Shown here: piece by piece, positions 10,522-20,667 of the stretch
Numbering within the stretch: position 1 is the stretch's first letter
Layout: every line of letters starts with the position of its first letter
Source of the DNA: Phanerochaete sordida
Taxonomy: Eukaryota; Basidiomycota; Agaricomycetes; Polyporales; Phanerochaetaceae
NCBI GenBank assembly: GCA_019973155.2
Contig: BPQB01000007.1
Coordinates: 186,001-250,000 of the forward strand
Length of the DNA: 64,000 nucleotides
Direction: 5' to 3'
Notes under the pieces: model-generated
What the model was told of the DNA's origin: nothing
What the model saw: the letters and a program-made list of their open reading frames with translations, nothing else
The model's database searches: none
Translations under genes and position numbers: made by a program

Positions 10522-13353
10522 ATGCGTCTGCTCAGCCTCCCGCTGTCGCTACTCGCCCTCCTCCCGGCCGCCTACTCTTCACAAGTCTCATTCCAGACGA
10601 ATGTCTCCATCTCTTCCACTAACATCGTCGATGTGCTCTCCGCAGACCCCGACTACTCCTCGCTGCTCGGCTTGCTGCAGCGCGCCAAGCTCATCCCCAC
10701 CCTGAACAAGCTGAACGCCACCACCCTCTTCGCACCGACGAACAAAGCTATCAAGAGGCATGCGAAGACAAACGCACTCTGGTCTAGCGCGTTTGAGGGC
10801 GACAGCGCGCTCCGGGATAACATCCAGGAGAAGCTACGGCAGGAGCTGTTCTACCATATGCTGAATTACACTTTCTCTCCGATGCCTCAGGACAGTGAAC
10901 CTGCCGTGCTAAAGACCATGCATTACCCGCGGAAACCTACAGAGCCACCTTCTCAGGACCCTCCGCCGTCTCCTCCATGGATGCCATTACCTGGCGGCAC
11001 CCTCGGCGGCGAACCCCAACGGCTCAGAGCTGCCTCGAGAAACGATGCGCCGTGGGCTGGAGTGGATGCGTTTGGAAAGGGTGGTGTCAAGGTGTCCAAG
11101 GAAGTCGTGAATGCCTCAAACGGAGTGGTCATCGGCATAGACGACGTGCTTGAGGTCCCGCCAGACCTAGGTACGTGCTCACACACTTGTAGCAGATTGA
11201 CGATGCTCACCGTAGGCACTAGCTACCGTCGTTTTGCACCATCCCTCGTTGTCGTACCTTCGGAATATACTCACACCTGAGTTGGTCGAGCTCCTCAATT
11301 CCACATCGGAAATGACACTCTTTCTCCCTGTGGACAAAGCATGGGAAGCTTTGCCTCCCTACGAACGACTATACCTCGAAAGCAAGTTTGCTACAGATGA
11401 TCTGACCCGTATAGTGAACATGCACGCTACTGAGAAGACGGCGAAACAAGTCTACTATTCCGAGTCATTCTCGTCGTCTCCGAATCGTAAGTCAGCTGCA
11501 AACCCTTTGGTTCTATTCTAATGACTACTGTCAGTCACGACCATTGATGGACAAGTACTTGAGGTTCGCCGTAATGAAGGAGATGGCAAGACGAAGATAT
11601 CGTCTGCCGAGCTCGTGGAGCCGGATATCTATGCCTCAAACGGCGTCGTACACACCATCTCGGAGCTTCTTGTCCCTCCCGACGCACTCCAGTTCACTCC
11701 TGAGAAATATCTCCTCGTGCTCAACTGCACGTCCTTCGTCTCGCTCCTTCACTCCGTGAACCTTACTTCTCTCATCAACGACACTGATGCGCACTGGACT
11801 ATTCTCGCCCCACGCGATGACATTATTGATATACTCGGGGATGACGGTCTTCCTCCTCCTGGTAGCGAAGAGCTCAAGAAGATGCTTCAGTATCACTTCA
11901 TTCCAGGCAAGAAGACTCGCGAGAAGCTGAAGAGCGGCATGCTCCTCGAGACCGCGCTTGAAGAAGTAGGACTCGATGGCGGTCGACAGGTACTAAGTGT
12001 GGACGTCAGCGAAGGGGTCGACGACAAAGGGTCTATCGCGTTCGGGGGTGCCGGAATCATTGGCGAACCTGGTATGTGTATACTAGCTGACCAAGCTACG
12101 TCGTCCTAATATGTCGAACAGTGTCAATCAACAATACTCTCATTTACTTCGTGACACGACCTCTCACGCCACCTATAGATCCTTTGGCGACCGCGGTTCC
12201 CACCCTGGACTTGTCGATCTTCCTCAGCGCGATCTTCTCGACGTCTATGGCTGAGAAGCTGAAGACTACTCCTCGCACGACCTTCCTGATGCCACATAAC
12301 GGCGCTTTCAAGCGTCTAGGCGCGCTCGTGACCACGCATCTCCTCACGGCATCTTCAAAGGTAGACTTGGAGAATGTCATTCAGCACCATGTCATCAGTG
12401 GTGTTGAATACGCGCGGAGCCTCGTCAATGGCTCGCAGCGAACATACGCCACCCTGGAAGGCTCGGATCTTCACGTTGAACGCAAGAAAGCCAAGGACAA
12501 CTCTACCGTCATGCTCAGTGCCAGTGGCGGCTGGGTCGACATGCATTCCTTGCTCTATCCCAGAGATACCTTAACCGAGACTGGCGTCATACACGAAATC
12601 TCGGACGTCATGCTCCCGCGTTCGGTCAATCTCACTATCGGCAAGCTCATGCGCGCCGCGAAGGGCACCAACATGATCTCACTCATCACCAAAGCGGGCC
12701 TCGAGTGGATATTGAACGGAACCGCACCTCCGGAGGGCACCCCTTGGGCGGACATGGGCCTCGACAGCGCAGGCTGGACCGTCCTTTGCCCTCCAGATGA
12801 GGCGTTCAAGGGCCTTGACCTGAAGGAACTCTACGCGGATCCCGAGAAGACCCGCGACCTCGTCCTGCAGCACCTCGTCCCCGTTCAGCGCCCCTCGCAG
12901 CCGCCGTCGGAGGACGCATTCGTTGCTGTGGTGAACGAGAACCGCCCGCTCGTCATGGACGACTCGGCGACGTACACGACGCTGCTGACGACCACGAGCG
13001 AGTCGCTGTACTCGGACGTCGTGTTCCGCGTCCTGGAGGACAAGGGCACCGTCGTGGGCATCAAGGGCGCGCGGGGGGCCGACGGGAAGAACGATTGGGC
13101 ACACGTCACGGCGTGGGGCCGGTCGACCATCGACGGCGGGTCCGGTGGCGTCGTGCAGATTGACGCGCTGCTACTGCCGTACTACCCTTCACCGTGGGTG
13201 CGGTATGGCGGACCCATCGCCGTCGGAGTTGTCGGCACCCTGCTCAACATCGTGTTCTTCTACGCTGTATGGAGATTCTGGAAGCGGGACACCACAGAGG
13301 CCACATACGAACCCGTGGGTGGTTTCGGCCAGGATCATGAGGAGGACGAGTAG
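10522..13353 (+). CDS. Multi-domain fasciclin (FAS1) membrane protein
   Basis: Four exons (10522-11170, 11223-11486, 11535-12071, 12122-13353) give 893 aa. A signal peptide (MRLLSLPLSLLALLPAAYSS) is followed by five FAS1 modules, each recognisable from its 'TLFAPTNKAI'-like core: TTLFAPTNKAI, MTLFLPVDKAW, WTILAPRDDII, TTFLMPHNGAF and WTVLCPPDEAF. Many N-x-S/T sites fit a secreted or lumenal ectodomain. A single transmembrane helix near the C-terminus (IAVGVVGTLLNIVFFYAVW) leaves a short acidic cytosolic tail. Layout resembles the vacuolar Fsc1-type fasciclin proteins of fungi, which act in vacuole or autophagosome fusion; that functional link is family knowledge, not seen here. All intron phases close without frameshift. 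Confidence 0.92.
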
Positions 13354-13745
13354 TACGCTAGCCCCGGATTGGACTATTATCACCTAACTTCTTGGCTCTG
13401 GACTGCTGGAATTGTTAATGTTTTATGACCAGGACAAGGATCGCCCCTCGGCATTGGATGTCTGGGCTATGTAGAATAGACGTTCTGTAGGTGTACATGT
13501 ACAAATTAATAATCGCTGCGATGTCTTCTGCTGCCTCCAATCCTTGTCATGCAATTCGCAATTACCCCACGGGACTAGCGAGCGAGGCGGGACCGAGGGG
13601 ATGGCCCTGTGGGGGTAGAACGGAATATCAAAATCACAAGCCTGGCATTCAAATTCGCGTCCGACGACCTCCAGTGCCGGTCGCGCGCTGAGGCCTGTCT
13701 TTAAAGCCTCGCCGCGCCTCGTCTCCCCCGTATCGCCCCTCCGTC
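13354..13745. other. Intergenic: 3' flank of fasciclin gene and promoter of carrier gene
   Basis: About 390 bp between two plus-strand genes. No open frame or RNA gene that I can support. The last 60 bp before the next ATG are C/T-rich, as is common in basidiomycete 5' leaders. Confidence 0.4.
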
Positions 13746-15062
13746 ATGGTTCGTGAGCACCGACACTGCGTCCGAACGCTTCCCTGACCAGCGTCCTTCC
13801 CCGCAGTCCGAGAAAGAGTCCATCCCGCTTCCTACCGGCGAGGTCAAGACCGCTGCCAGCTCGACCGCAGAGTCGATAAGGTCGTTCGTCGCCGGAGGTG
13901 TTGGAGGCTGCGCCGCCGTTCTTGTCGGTGCGTCACGCGCAGGCCTTCGTTCTCGCATGTGGATGACCTCATCGGAACGTTTAGGACACCCCTTTGACTT
14001 GACAAAGACCCGCTTGCAGACCGCGCCGCCAGGGACCTACAAGGGTGCGGTGGACGTCGTAAAGCAAGCCCTGGCTCGCGATGGTGCCACTGGGTATGTC
14101 TCTAGCCAGTATTCTTCGCTCTCTGAATGTTGATGCCCGACATAGTCTTTATCGCGGTGTCGTCCCGCCATTACTTGGCGTGACTCCGATTTTTGCCGTC
14201 TCCTTCTGGGTGCGTCTCCCTCATCTCACGTGAAAGTGCACTGGTGACCGTATTTCTGGCTCTCCGCAGGCATACGACACGGCCAAAGCCATTATCTATA
14301 GTCTGACTCCGCATCGCAAGACCAAGGAGCTTTCCGTCGCAGAATATGCCACCGCAGGCTTCCTCTCCGCGATACCCGCGACGCTCGTGACCGCGCCAGT
14401 CGAGAGGGCCAAGGTTTTGCTCCAGGTATTTCTTCCTGGCCTCTGCAGAGGATACATCGCTCAATACGCCCTCTAGGTGCAAGGCCAAAGCGGATCCGGC
14501 ACCCAGTACAAGGGCGTTTTCGACGTAGTGAAGCACCTCTACGCGGAGGGCGGCGTGCGGAGCGTGTTCCGCGGCTCAGTCGCGACCGTCGCGCGCGACG
14601 GCCCGGGTAGCGCAGCCTACTTCGCGGCGTACGAGGTCGTGAAGGGCATGCTGACGCCTGCGGGCTCAAAGGACCTCAACCTCGGCGCCGTCATCTTCGC
14701 CGGAGGCATGGCGGGTGTCGCGATGTGGTCAATAGCCATCCCGCCGGATGTACGCGTTTTCCTCCTTACTTACGCTCAAGCGAACACACGCTGACTGCGC
14801 TGTAATGTCCAGGTTATCAAGTCCAGGATACAGTCCGCGCCGACCGGCACGTACTCTGGTTTCTTGGACTGCGCGCGCAAGACCATCGCGGCGGACGGGG
14901 TTGCGGCGCTTTGGAAGGGCCTTGGTCCCGCCATGGCCCGTGCCTTCCCAGCTAACGCTGCCACATTCGTACGTCTTCCATATATCAGCGTACGAGCTTC
15001 ACTAACAGCCAGCATAGTTGGGCGTCGAGGCGTCGAAGAAGCTCATGGAAAATTACTTCTAA
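13746..15062 (+). CDS. CRC1: Mitochondrial carnitine/acylcarnitine carrier
   Basis: Inner-membrane antiporter of the SLC25 family, exchanging acylcarnitine for carnitine. Eight exons (13746-13748, 13807-13927, 13985-14093, 14146-14209, 14270-14425, 14477-14749, 14813-14968, 15018-15062) give 308 aa, the family length. All three carrier repeats show the P-x-D/E-x-x-K/R signature: HPFDLTKTRLQ, APVERAKVLLQ and PPDVIKSRIQ. FRGSVATVARDGPGSAAYFA and WSIAIPPDV resemble the Crc1/AcuH/CACT subgroup, though another carrier is not excluded. The first coding exon must be the ATG alone: the frame from 13746 hits a stop unless an intron with donor GTTCGT (13749-13806, with CTGAC before the acceptor) is removed. 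Confidence 0.88.
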
Positions 15063-15357
15063 TGGAAGAATGTACTATTGTATCTTGCGCTTCAAGGGCA
15101 CTATTGTTCATACCCTAGTCCCAATAAACTGGAATTTCTTGTACAATTCCTTGTGCTGTGTTCAGGTTGAGGCCAATGCAGACTTCCGTTGACGTGTCAA
15201 GCTTCTATTTAATTCTTGTAGATCTTTGTACAACAAGAGATCCGAGCAGAGCAACTAACTAACGTAATAAGGATACAGATGCGACGACAGCGTAGTCCAG
15301 AGCGGAACTGAACAGTCTATGTACGATGATACAAATCCAGCATGTCCATCGAGGGCT

Positions 15358-17382
15358 CTAGTTTTTCTTCGGCTTCCAGCTAGAGGGAATCTTCATGACA
15401 ACATCCGACCATACACCCAACCGCCCATGCTCCCAATGTTCCAGGTACGACAGACCCTGGCTCCCCCGACGGCCTTCCTCGGTCTTCAGTCTCTTCTCTG
15501 CATCGCACCAGAACAGCACCCAGTCACCAAGGCGCATGTGCCCGGTGCTGCGCTCGAAGTACCACTTGTTGACGGGGTTGTCCGCACGGGAGCGCCAGAC
15601 GAGGTCGCGTCCCTCGCCCTTGCCCTCCTTGCCGCCGTTCGGGTTCGCGGAGAACGGCAAGCCGAGGCCGTACGACTCGTCATGGAGCGCGACCCAGAGG
15701 AAGTCGACCGTGCCATCGCCCTGGTGGCTCGGGAGCACGGCGAACTTGTCGAGGTACGTGATCGGCGCCCACGCGGGCGAGGCCCCCGCCGGGCACTGCT
15801 CCGTCGTGACCACCGCGGCGCCCGCGTAGTCGCCCGCGACGATCACGAAATCCAGGGACTGGTCGAGCCGGTCCCAGAAGGCCTGCTCGTCGAGCTCACG
15901 CCGGAATGATTGCTCGAGCAGCACCTTGAGTTTCGCCTTGTCAATGTCCGTCGGCGAACGAATGACGCGCATGTCGAGCCCACGACGGAGTAGGGTGGGC
16001 GTCGAATGGTCAAGACTCCTGTTCCCTTGTAGGAGCGCGTGAGGGAGACTCGAGCTGACCGCAGGCTTGTTAGTGATGAGGTTCGCGATCAGGGAGCTAG
16101 GGGACTTGTGCGAGACCATGACCGCCGACGACGTCGGGGGCATGTAGCTCAGACACGTGCGAGCGAGATTAAGGTTGCCGAGGGCCGACGGATGGGTGGA
16201 TTTCCAGCGAGGGTCAAAGGTATTCCTGATGTAGTCAAACTCTGAGGCGAGGTTGACCAACAGGTGAGGCATGCCAGAGCGGGCGTAGGAGGGGACGCCA
16301 CCCTCCTTGTTGATGATCATCAAGCGCATGGGGGTGAGGTCAATGTCCTCGTCTGGCAAGACAGGGCGTTCGAGGGTGCTGGAGGAAGGCTCGTTCTTCT
16401 CCTGGGCAGCAACCTCCGCCATGCCGCGGACAAGGGCGGCGACGACATCGTTGGCATCCACACGGACGGAGCGGTAAAACGAGTCGAGGGCGAGGGGAGG
16501 GACGACAGGGATCTCTCCCGACTTCAACGCTGAGCGAATGGGGATCAGGTCAGAGGCGGATGTATGAGCCTCAGGTACCGGGGCTGAGTCACCGCGGTCT
16601 TCGTCCCCAGGCTTGGGTCCCAAGCGCACTACGGAGCCAAGCACGGGGCGTGCCTTTGCGCCCTGCTTCTCCAGAGCCGACACCACGCGCATCGTCTCTT
16701 CGATGATAGCAGCCCGCTCGCCAACGTCCCCGCGAACGAGGTTGTCATTGTCGACAACGATGACGCTCACGAGCCCCAGCTTCTCCAGGTAGATCATGCC
16801 CCGCGCGATGCTCTCGAGCTGGCGGTCCGTGAAGGGCCCCTGCAGCTTGACGAGGGACGTGCGACGGTAGACAGGGTTCAGAATAGACGCGATGACCTGA
16901 CTGGGCGCAGCCTCGGTCGCGGCTTCTTGCTTCTGTATGTCTGGAGGGCGAACTTCGGGCTCGGTAGCTTTTTGTGCAGCAAGCGGGAGGGACACAGCTT
17001 GCCCCTTCGGCTGGCCCGGCTTCACAGGGCGCGGACCAAAGTCGGCGAGGTAAGAACGAGTATCCCTCAGCGAAGGGTTGGCGCGAAGGATCGACATGAT
17101 GAAGTCCTAGAGCGCGATCGCGTCAGACATCGCGGCGGCAGCACAACGAGCAGCGAGTAACGCACGTTGTCGGCGGGGTCACCCTCCTCGACGTCTGGTG
17201 GCGGGGCGCTCTGCCGCAGCGAGCGAATGGTCTGCGGGACGCGATGTACGCGATGAGTGCGATGGCGGTGTAGGCCACATGCTGAAGCTCACAGCATAGA
17301 AGGCTTTGAAGGTCTGCGCAGAGCGAGCGTTGGTCGAGGACGGGAGCGCCCTACGAGCAGTCTGGGTCGTACGGGAGAGCAT
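15358..17382 (-). CDS. ARG2: N-acetylglutamate synthase, mitochondrial (arginine pathway)
   Basis: Makes N-acetylglutamate from glutamate and acetyl-CoA, the first step of arginine synthesis, in the matrix. Exons (minus strand) 17382-17293, 17231-17166 and 17106-15358 give about 634 aa. The first 30 residues (MLSRTTQTARRALPSS onward) are Arg/Ser-rich with no acidic residue, a typical presequence. Then comes the fungal NAGS block (DFIMSILRANPSLRDTRSYL), the amino-acid-kinase-like part (LVSVIVVDNDNLVRGDVGER), and the C-terminal NAT/DUF619 acetyltransferase domain (FVIVAGDYAGAAVV, YLDKFAVLPSHQGDGTVDFL, NPVNKWYFERSTGHM). Both introns are phase 0 and the boundaries were chosen on phase. A perfect TGACTCA lies about 50 bp upstream (see separate entry). 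Confidence 0.92.
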
Positions 17383-17432
17383 GATGGATGGGGGGAATCG
17401 TGTCGAAGCGAGGCGAGGGCTGGGGGTATAAA

Positions 17433-17439
17433 TGAGTCA
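17433..17439. promoter_or_regulatory. Candidate Gcn4/Cpc1 element (TGAGTCA) upstream of NAGS
   Basis: A perfect 7-bp TGAGTCA palindrome, the consensus for Gcn4/Cpc1 bZIP activators, 50 bp upstream of the NAGS start codon and directly beside a TATA-like TTTATA on the gene's strand. The fungal arginine pathway is a classic target of general amino-acid control. The match is short and could be chance. Confidence 0.45.
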
Positions 17440-17962
17440 TGGGAGGTAGGAGCAGCAGAAAAATCTCGAGCACCTCCGCTTGCCTTCACCGGCGCGCTTC
17501 CCGTGAGCGCTCCTAGGCGCCGAGCTTCTTTGGCTCAGGCCGGAGACTTGCTCGTCGCGGGCGCGCGCGCCAGGCCAATAGCGAAAGGACAGCCCCCCAG
17601 ACGGATACGTCGTAAGGGTCGCTGCGGACCGCGAGGTATTACTGCTCATTCGTCGCTTGCATCGACGCAGCGCATGTGTTTATTTTACACGACCTACACA
17701 CAATGGCGAATGTCCCTCTACGCGCAGCTCATGAAGTCATGCCGACGTTCTGCCTACAGGCGGGCTGCTTCCACGCCCCCAATGCAGCGGGCGAAGGCGG
17801 CGAGTCATGATCAGCGCAGCCCAGGTGTTGTCCCACAGTCCCAACTATTCCCCTGAGACAAGATCACCAGGAAGCTGGGCTGCCGGCGCCGAGCCCCCAG
17901 CATAAGCCCGATATACGATCCGATGTGCTAAGCTGTGTGCAAGTCGAAAAGGCCGGTCAGTT
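17440..17962. other. Intergenic: NAGS promoter and 3' flank of F-box gene
   Basis: About 520 bp. Open frames here are short and of mixed composition. A GC-rich tract near 17480-17590 is followed by AT-richer sequence. No gene supported. Confidence 0.4.
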
Positions 17963-19818
17963 TCAGAATAGATGGACGCTCGTAACGAAGCCACGGACCT
18001 GCTTTACGTACAACAAGGTCAAAACGACAAGACACGATACTCCCGCACGAGCGGGGTCTGAACACCGAGGACGTGAGCACTCGCAAGACAGTCTGCATTC
18101 TGCTCCACTCACGTTCGCGACGGTGATTATAGCGTCTTCGCTGAGCATCACCGCTCCAAATGTGCGCATTGAATTATGCGGCACCCGCTTTGTCCGCCAT
18201 CGATAGGGAAGGGAGGTGACAACTGGACTCGGGAAGATCCTGCTGAGGGTCAACCTCGAGGGCTCGGTTATTACGTGCGACACGGTACTCTCATCCCTGA
18301 CGCCATTGTGGGCCAGCCGCTTGATTGCCGTTTGGTTGAAATCGAATATTTGCGCCATCTTGGGCCCAACAGGCGGCAAGAGTGCCTCAGGGGTGCCGGA
18401 TCGGAAGGGTGCGACGAAGGAGGAGCCGAAGACGTAGCAGACCCAGACAGTCGAGTGCGAATGAGGTGCATGCCGCATATGCGCCCCAGACGGGCCCCAT
18501 TCTTCCCAATCGAATTGCCGCCCATCGTCTTCGGGAGACAGAGACTTGAGTTTCGAGGTGAAGGTGGAAGACGGGACGAGCAGAAGTATAGCTATGACTC
18601 CATCTCCTTCAGCAACCCAGACCGTGAAGACGAATAATCGATCATCTCGCGCGGTGTAGAACGGCACCTTGAGGTCAGGATTGGGCGCCCAGCTGGGAGC
18701 AGGATCGGAGCGCACGGAGATTCCAATGACGCTGGCCGTAGGGAGAATCGGCGGAAGTTCGAACGCGCACTGATACTTCAAAGTATCTAGCGTAATGGCT
18801 TCTTTGGGGCAGCGCGTGAAGTCGACGACCATGAAAGGTGGTCGGGAGGCGTCTTCCTCCTCCGGTTCGACAACGGGGTCTTCGACGACGGTCAGTATGA
18901 TGTGATGGCCTGTCAGGAAATTGAAGGAGTTTATTTGCCGACTGTGGAGCGACTGGAACCAAAAGAGACGTTGAGGATAAGACAGTGGGACATGATGAAA
19001 GAACATGACTTACAAGTTCGAGGTTACAGGTTTTCCAGTTCCAAACCAGCAGTTGATTGTCTCGTAGAAGAGGACTCAGAAACATGACGCCCACGAACGA
19101 ACCGCAGATTTGGATAGCGAACGAGAAATCGTCTCCCCCAGGAGCGTGTTCGATCATGCCAGAGGTCGTTGTAGTTGGATGTTTCTTCCCTGAAGAGAGC
19201 TCGAGGAAGCGTACCCTATACATGGTGCTACAATCCATACAGCTTAGCGTGAACAATGAGAGCGAAGGGCGGTTCTTACTCACCCTGAGCTTTCTGTGGT
19301 GACCAGCAGATTTTGCGAAGAATCCATTGCAAAGTCTCGTATTTCCACTGGCAGCTGTACCTTCCACTCCTTGTGCTCGATGCCCTTGATCTTAGAAGGC
19401 AGTTGCGTAAAGCGCAAGGTTCTGCGTGTTGTGGCAGACTGTGCGAGCACACCTCCGTACAACTCCCAGAGGGTTCCTTCCCCCATGGGTATGACCTTGT
19501 CTGACGTCCATTCAAGGTCACGCCACGCAGCTTGATGGGCTCGCAGCATCTTCAGACGGTCTGCAACAAGGACGTTGCTCGGTGGGCCATCTTCCATGCC
19601 GGCAAGCGCAAGCTCGGCCTTGTACTGCATGGTGGCAGATTCTTTGATGATTTTATTAAATAGTCGACAGACCTAGGCGAAAGGTAGAGGCTGAGAAGGA
19701 AGCCTGACGCAGGAGGTTGACGATGACATACTTTTCTGCATGCAAATGAAGTCTCCAAGTCCAGATTCTCCAGGATTTCAATGATGAGCTCGAGTGGCAG
19801 AGAGGGGAACAAGGACAT
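17963..19818 (-). CDS. F-box domain protein
   Basis: Minus-strand gene starting at 19818. The N-terminus MSLFPSLPLELIIEILENLD is a clear F-box (LPxELxxxIxxxL), the Skp1-binding motif of SCF ubiquitin ligases, followed by ETSFACRKV with an intron just inside it. The rest, spliced from exons around 19630-19310, 19200-19010 and about 18900-17963, is a long beta-rich C-terminal part (LPSKIKGIEHKEWKVQLPVE, DNQLLVWNWKTCNLEL, RPPFMVVDFTRCP) like the propeller-like substrate domains of the large, fast-evolving agaricomycete F-box families. The target cannot be read. The C-terminus (after MLSEDAIITVANVS) may be shorter if a final intron exists; the frame is open to 17963. Confidence 0.72.
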
Positions 19819-20667
19819 TGTGGGTGGCTCAGCCTAGGCGGCGACGAGACTTGAGGTTGAGTAAGACACCGCGGCCGAGCTGCGAGAGAAGGCGTACCGA
19901 TACGCGTCGATCGCGAGACGACGGTCCTGAGCAAGGTGTGTCGAGCGGAGTACCTGTCGTCACTGTGCCACACGTGGGCTGGCCCGGGCCCGCACGGCCC
20001 AGCGACTTGTGCAGATAGCCTGCGATCCAAGCACGCAGAGACATCTGCATACTGTCTCGTCACGAAATCTGGACGTGGGCGTTGAGTACAGTCCTTGAAT
20101 TCAGCTGCTGAACGCGCGAGGTGCGGGATTGGCCGAATGCCCTCGCCTGACGTCAAAGCATCACAGGTAGCACTGCGCCTTTCTATGTACCTCACAGGAG
20201 ACATCCGCTCTATATTCGGCTGCTTAGAGCCTATTACAGGCTCAAGATGGTCTCGGAGGCCGTTGAATGTCACTCGGTCCCTACGCTGTATATCGTGGCC
20301 GCAGAGGGAGGCCTTCGGCAGGCAAACCAGCAGAGACTGAATATTGAATACTGTTCACGGACATGCGCCCGTATTCTCTCAATGGCCCAGCGTTCACGTC
20401 CAGTATCTTTCTGTGTTCACAGCTGGATTGTTATGATGTGTAGGAATTATAGCGCACTGAGTAGCAGAAATCTCCGGTGGCGGTATGTGACCATTACCAA
20501 ACACCCAGAAACAGGTTTGAACGCGTTTCTGTCTCTCGTCTGAATTTCGTCACTTTACCGCCAACCCTCGTGTGCTCGTCTGCGATATCCTTACTCACGC
20601 TCATTTCACACTGCTGCACCCTTCGGCCATAACAACTGACCCATCCGAGTCAGTCTCGTCACTGACA
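19819..20667. other. Divergent intergenic region F-box / UBE2O
   Basis: 849 bp between divergent start codons. A 205-codon minus-strand frame crosses it (to 20273) but is Arg/Cys/Pro-rich and overlaps the F-box start in another frame; I treat it as non-coding. A long CG-rich patch lies at 19960-20010. No other feature seen. Confidence 0.4.

Noticed and set aside
15319..15909. Plus-strand frame of 196 codons opposite NAGS
   Set aside because: Antisense of the conserved acetyltransferase domain, no domain of its own.
17232..17292. Hydrophobic peptide VAYTAIALIAYIASRR in a shifted frame near the NAGS start
   Set aside because: It lies in what is best read as a 61-bp phase-0 intron; no start codon or frame joins it to a plausible protein.
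19656..20273. 205-codon minus-strand frame upstream of the F-box gene
   Set aside because: It overlaps the F-box coding start in another frame, is Arg/Pro/Cys-rich and has no domain.
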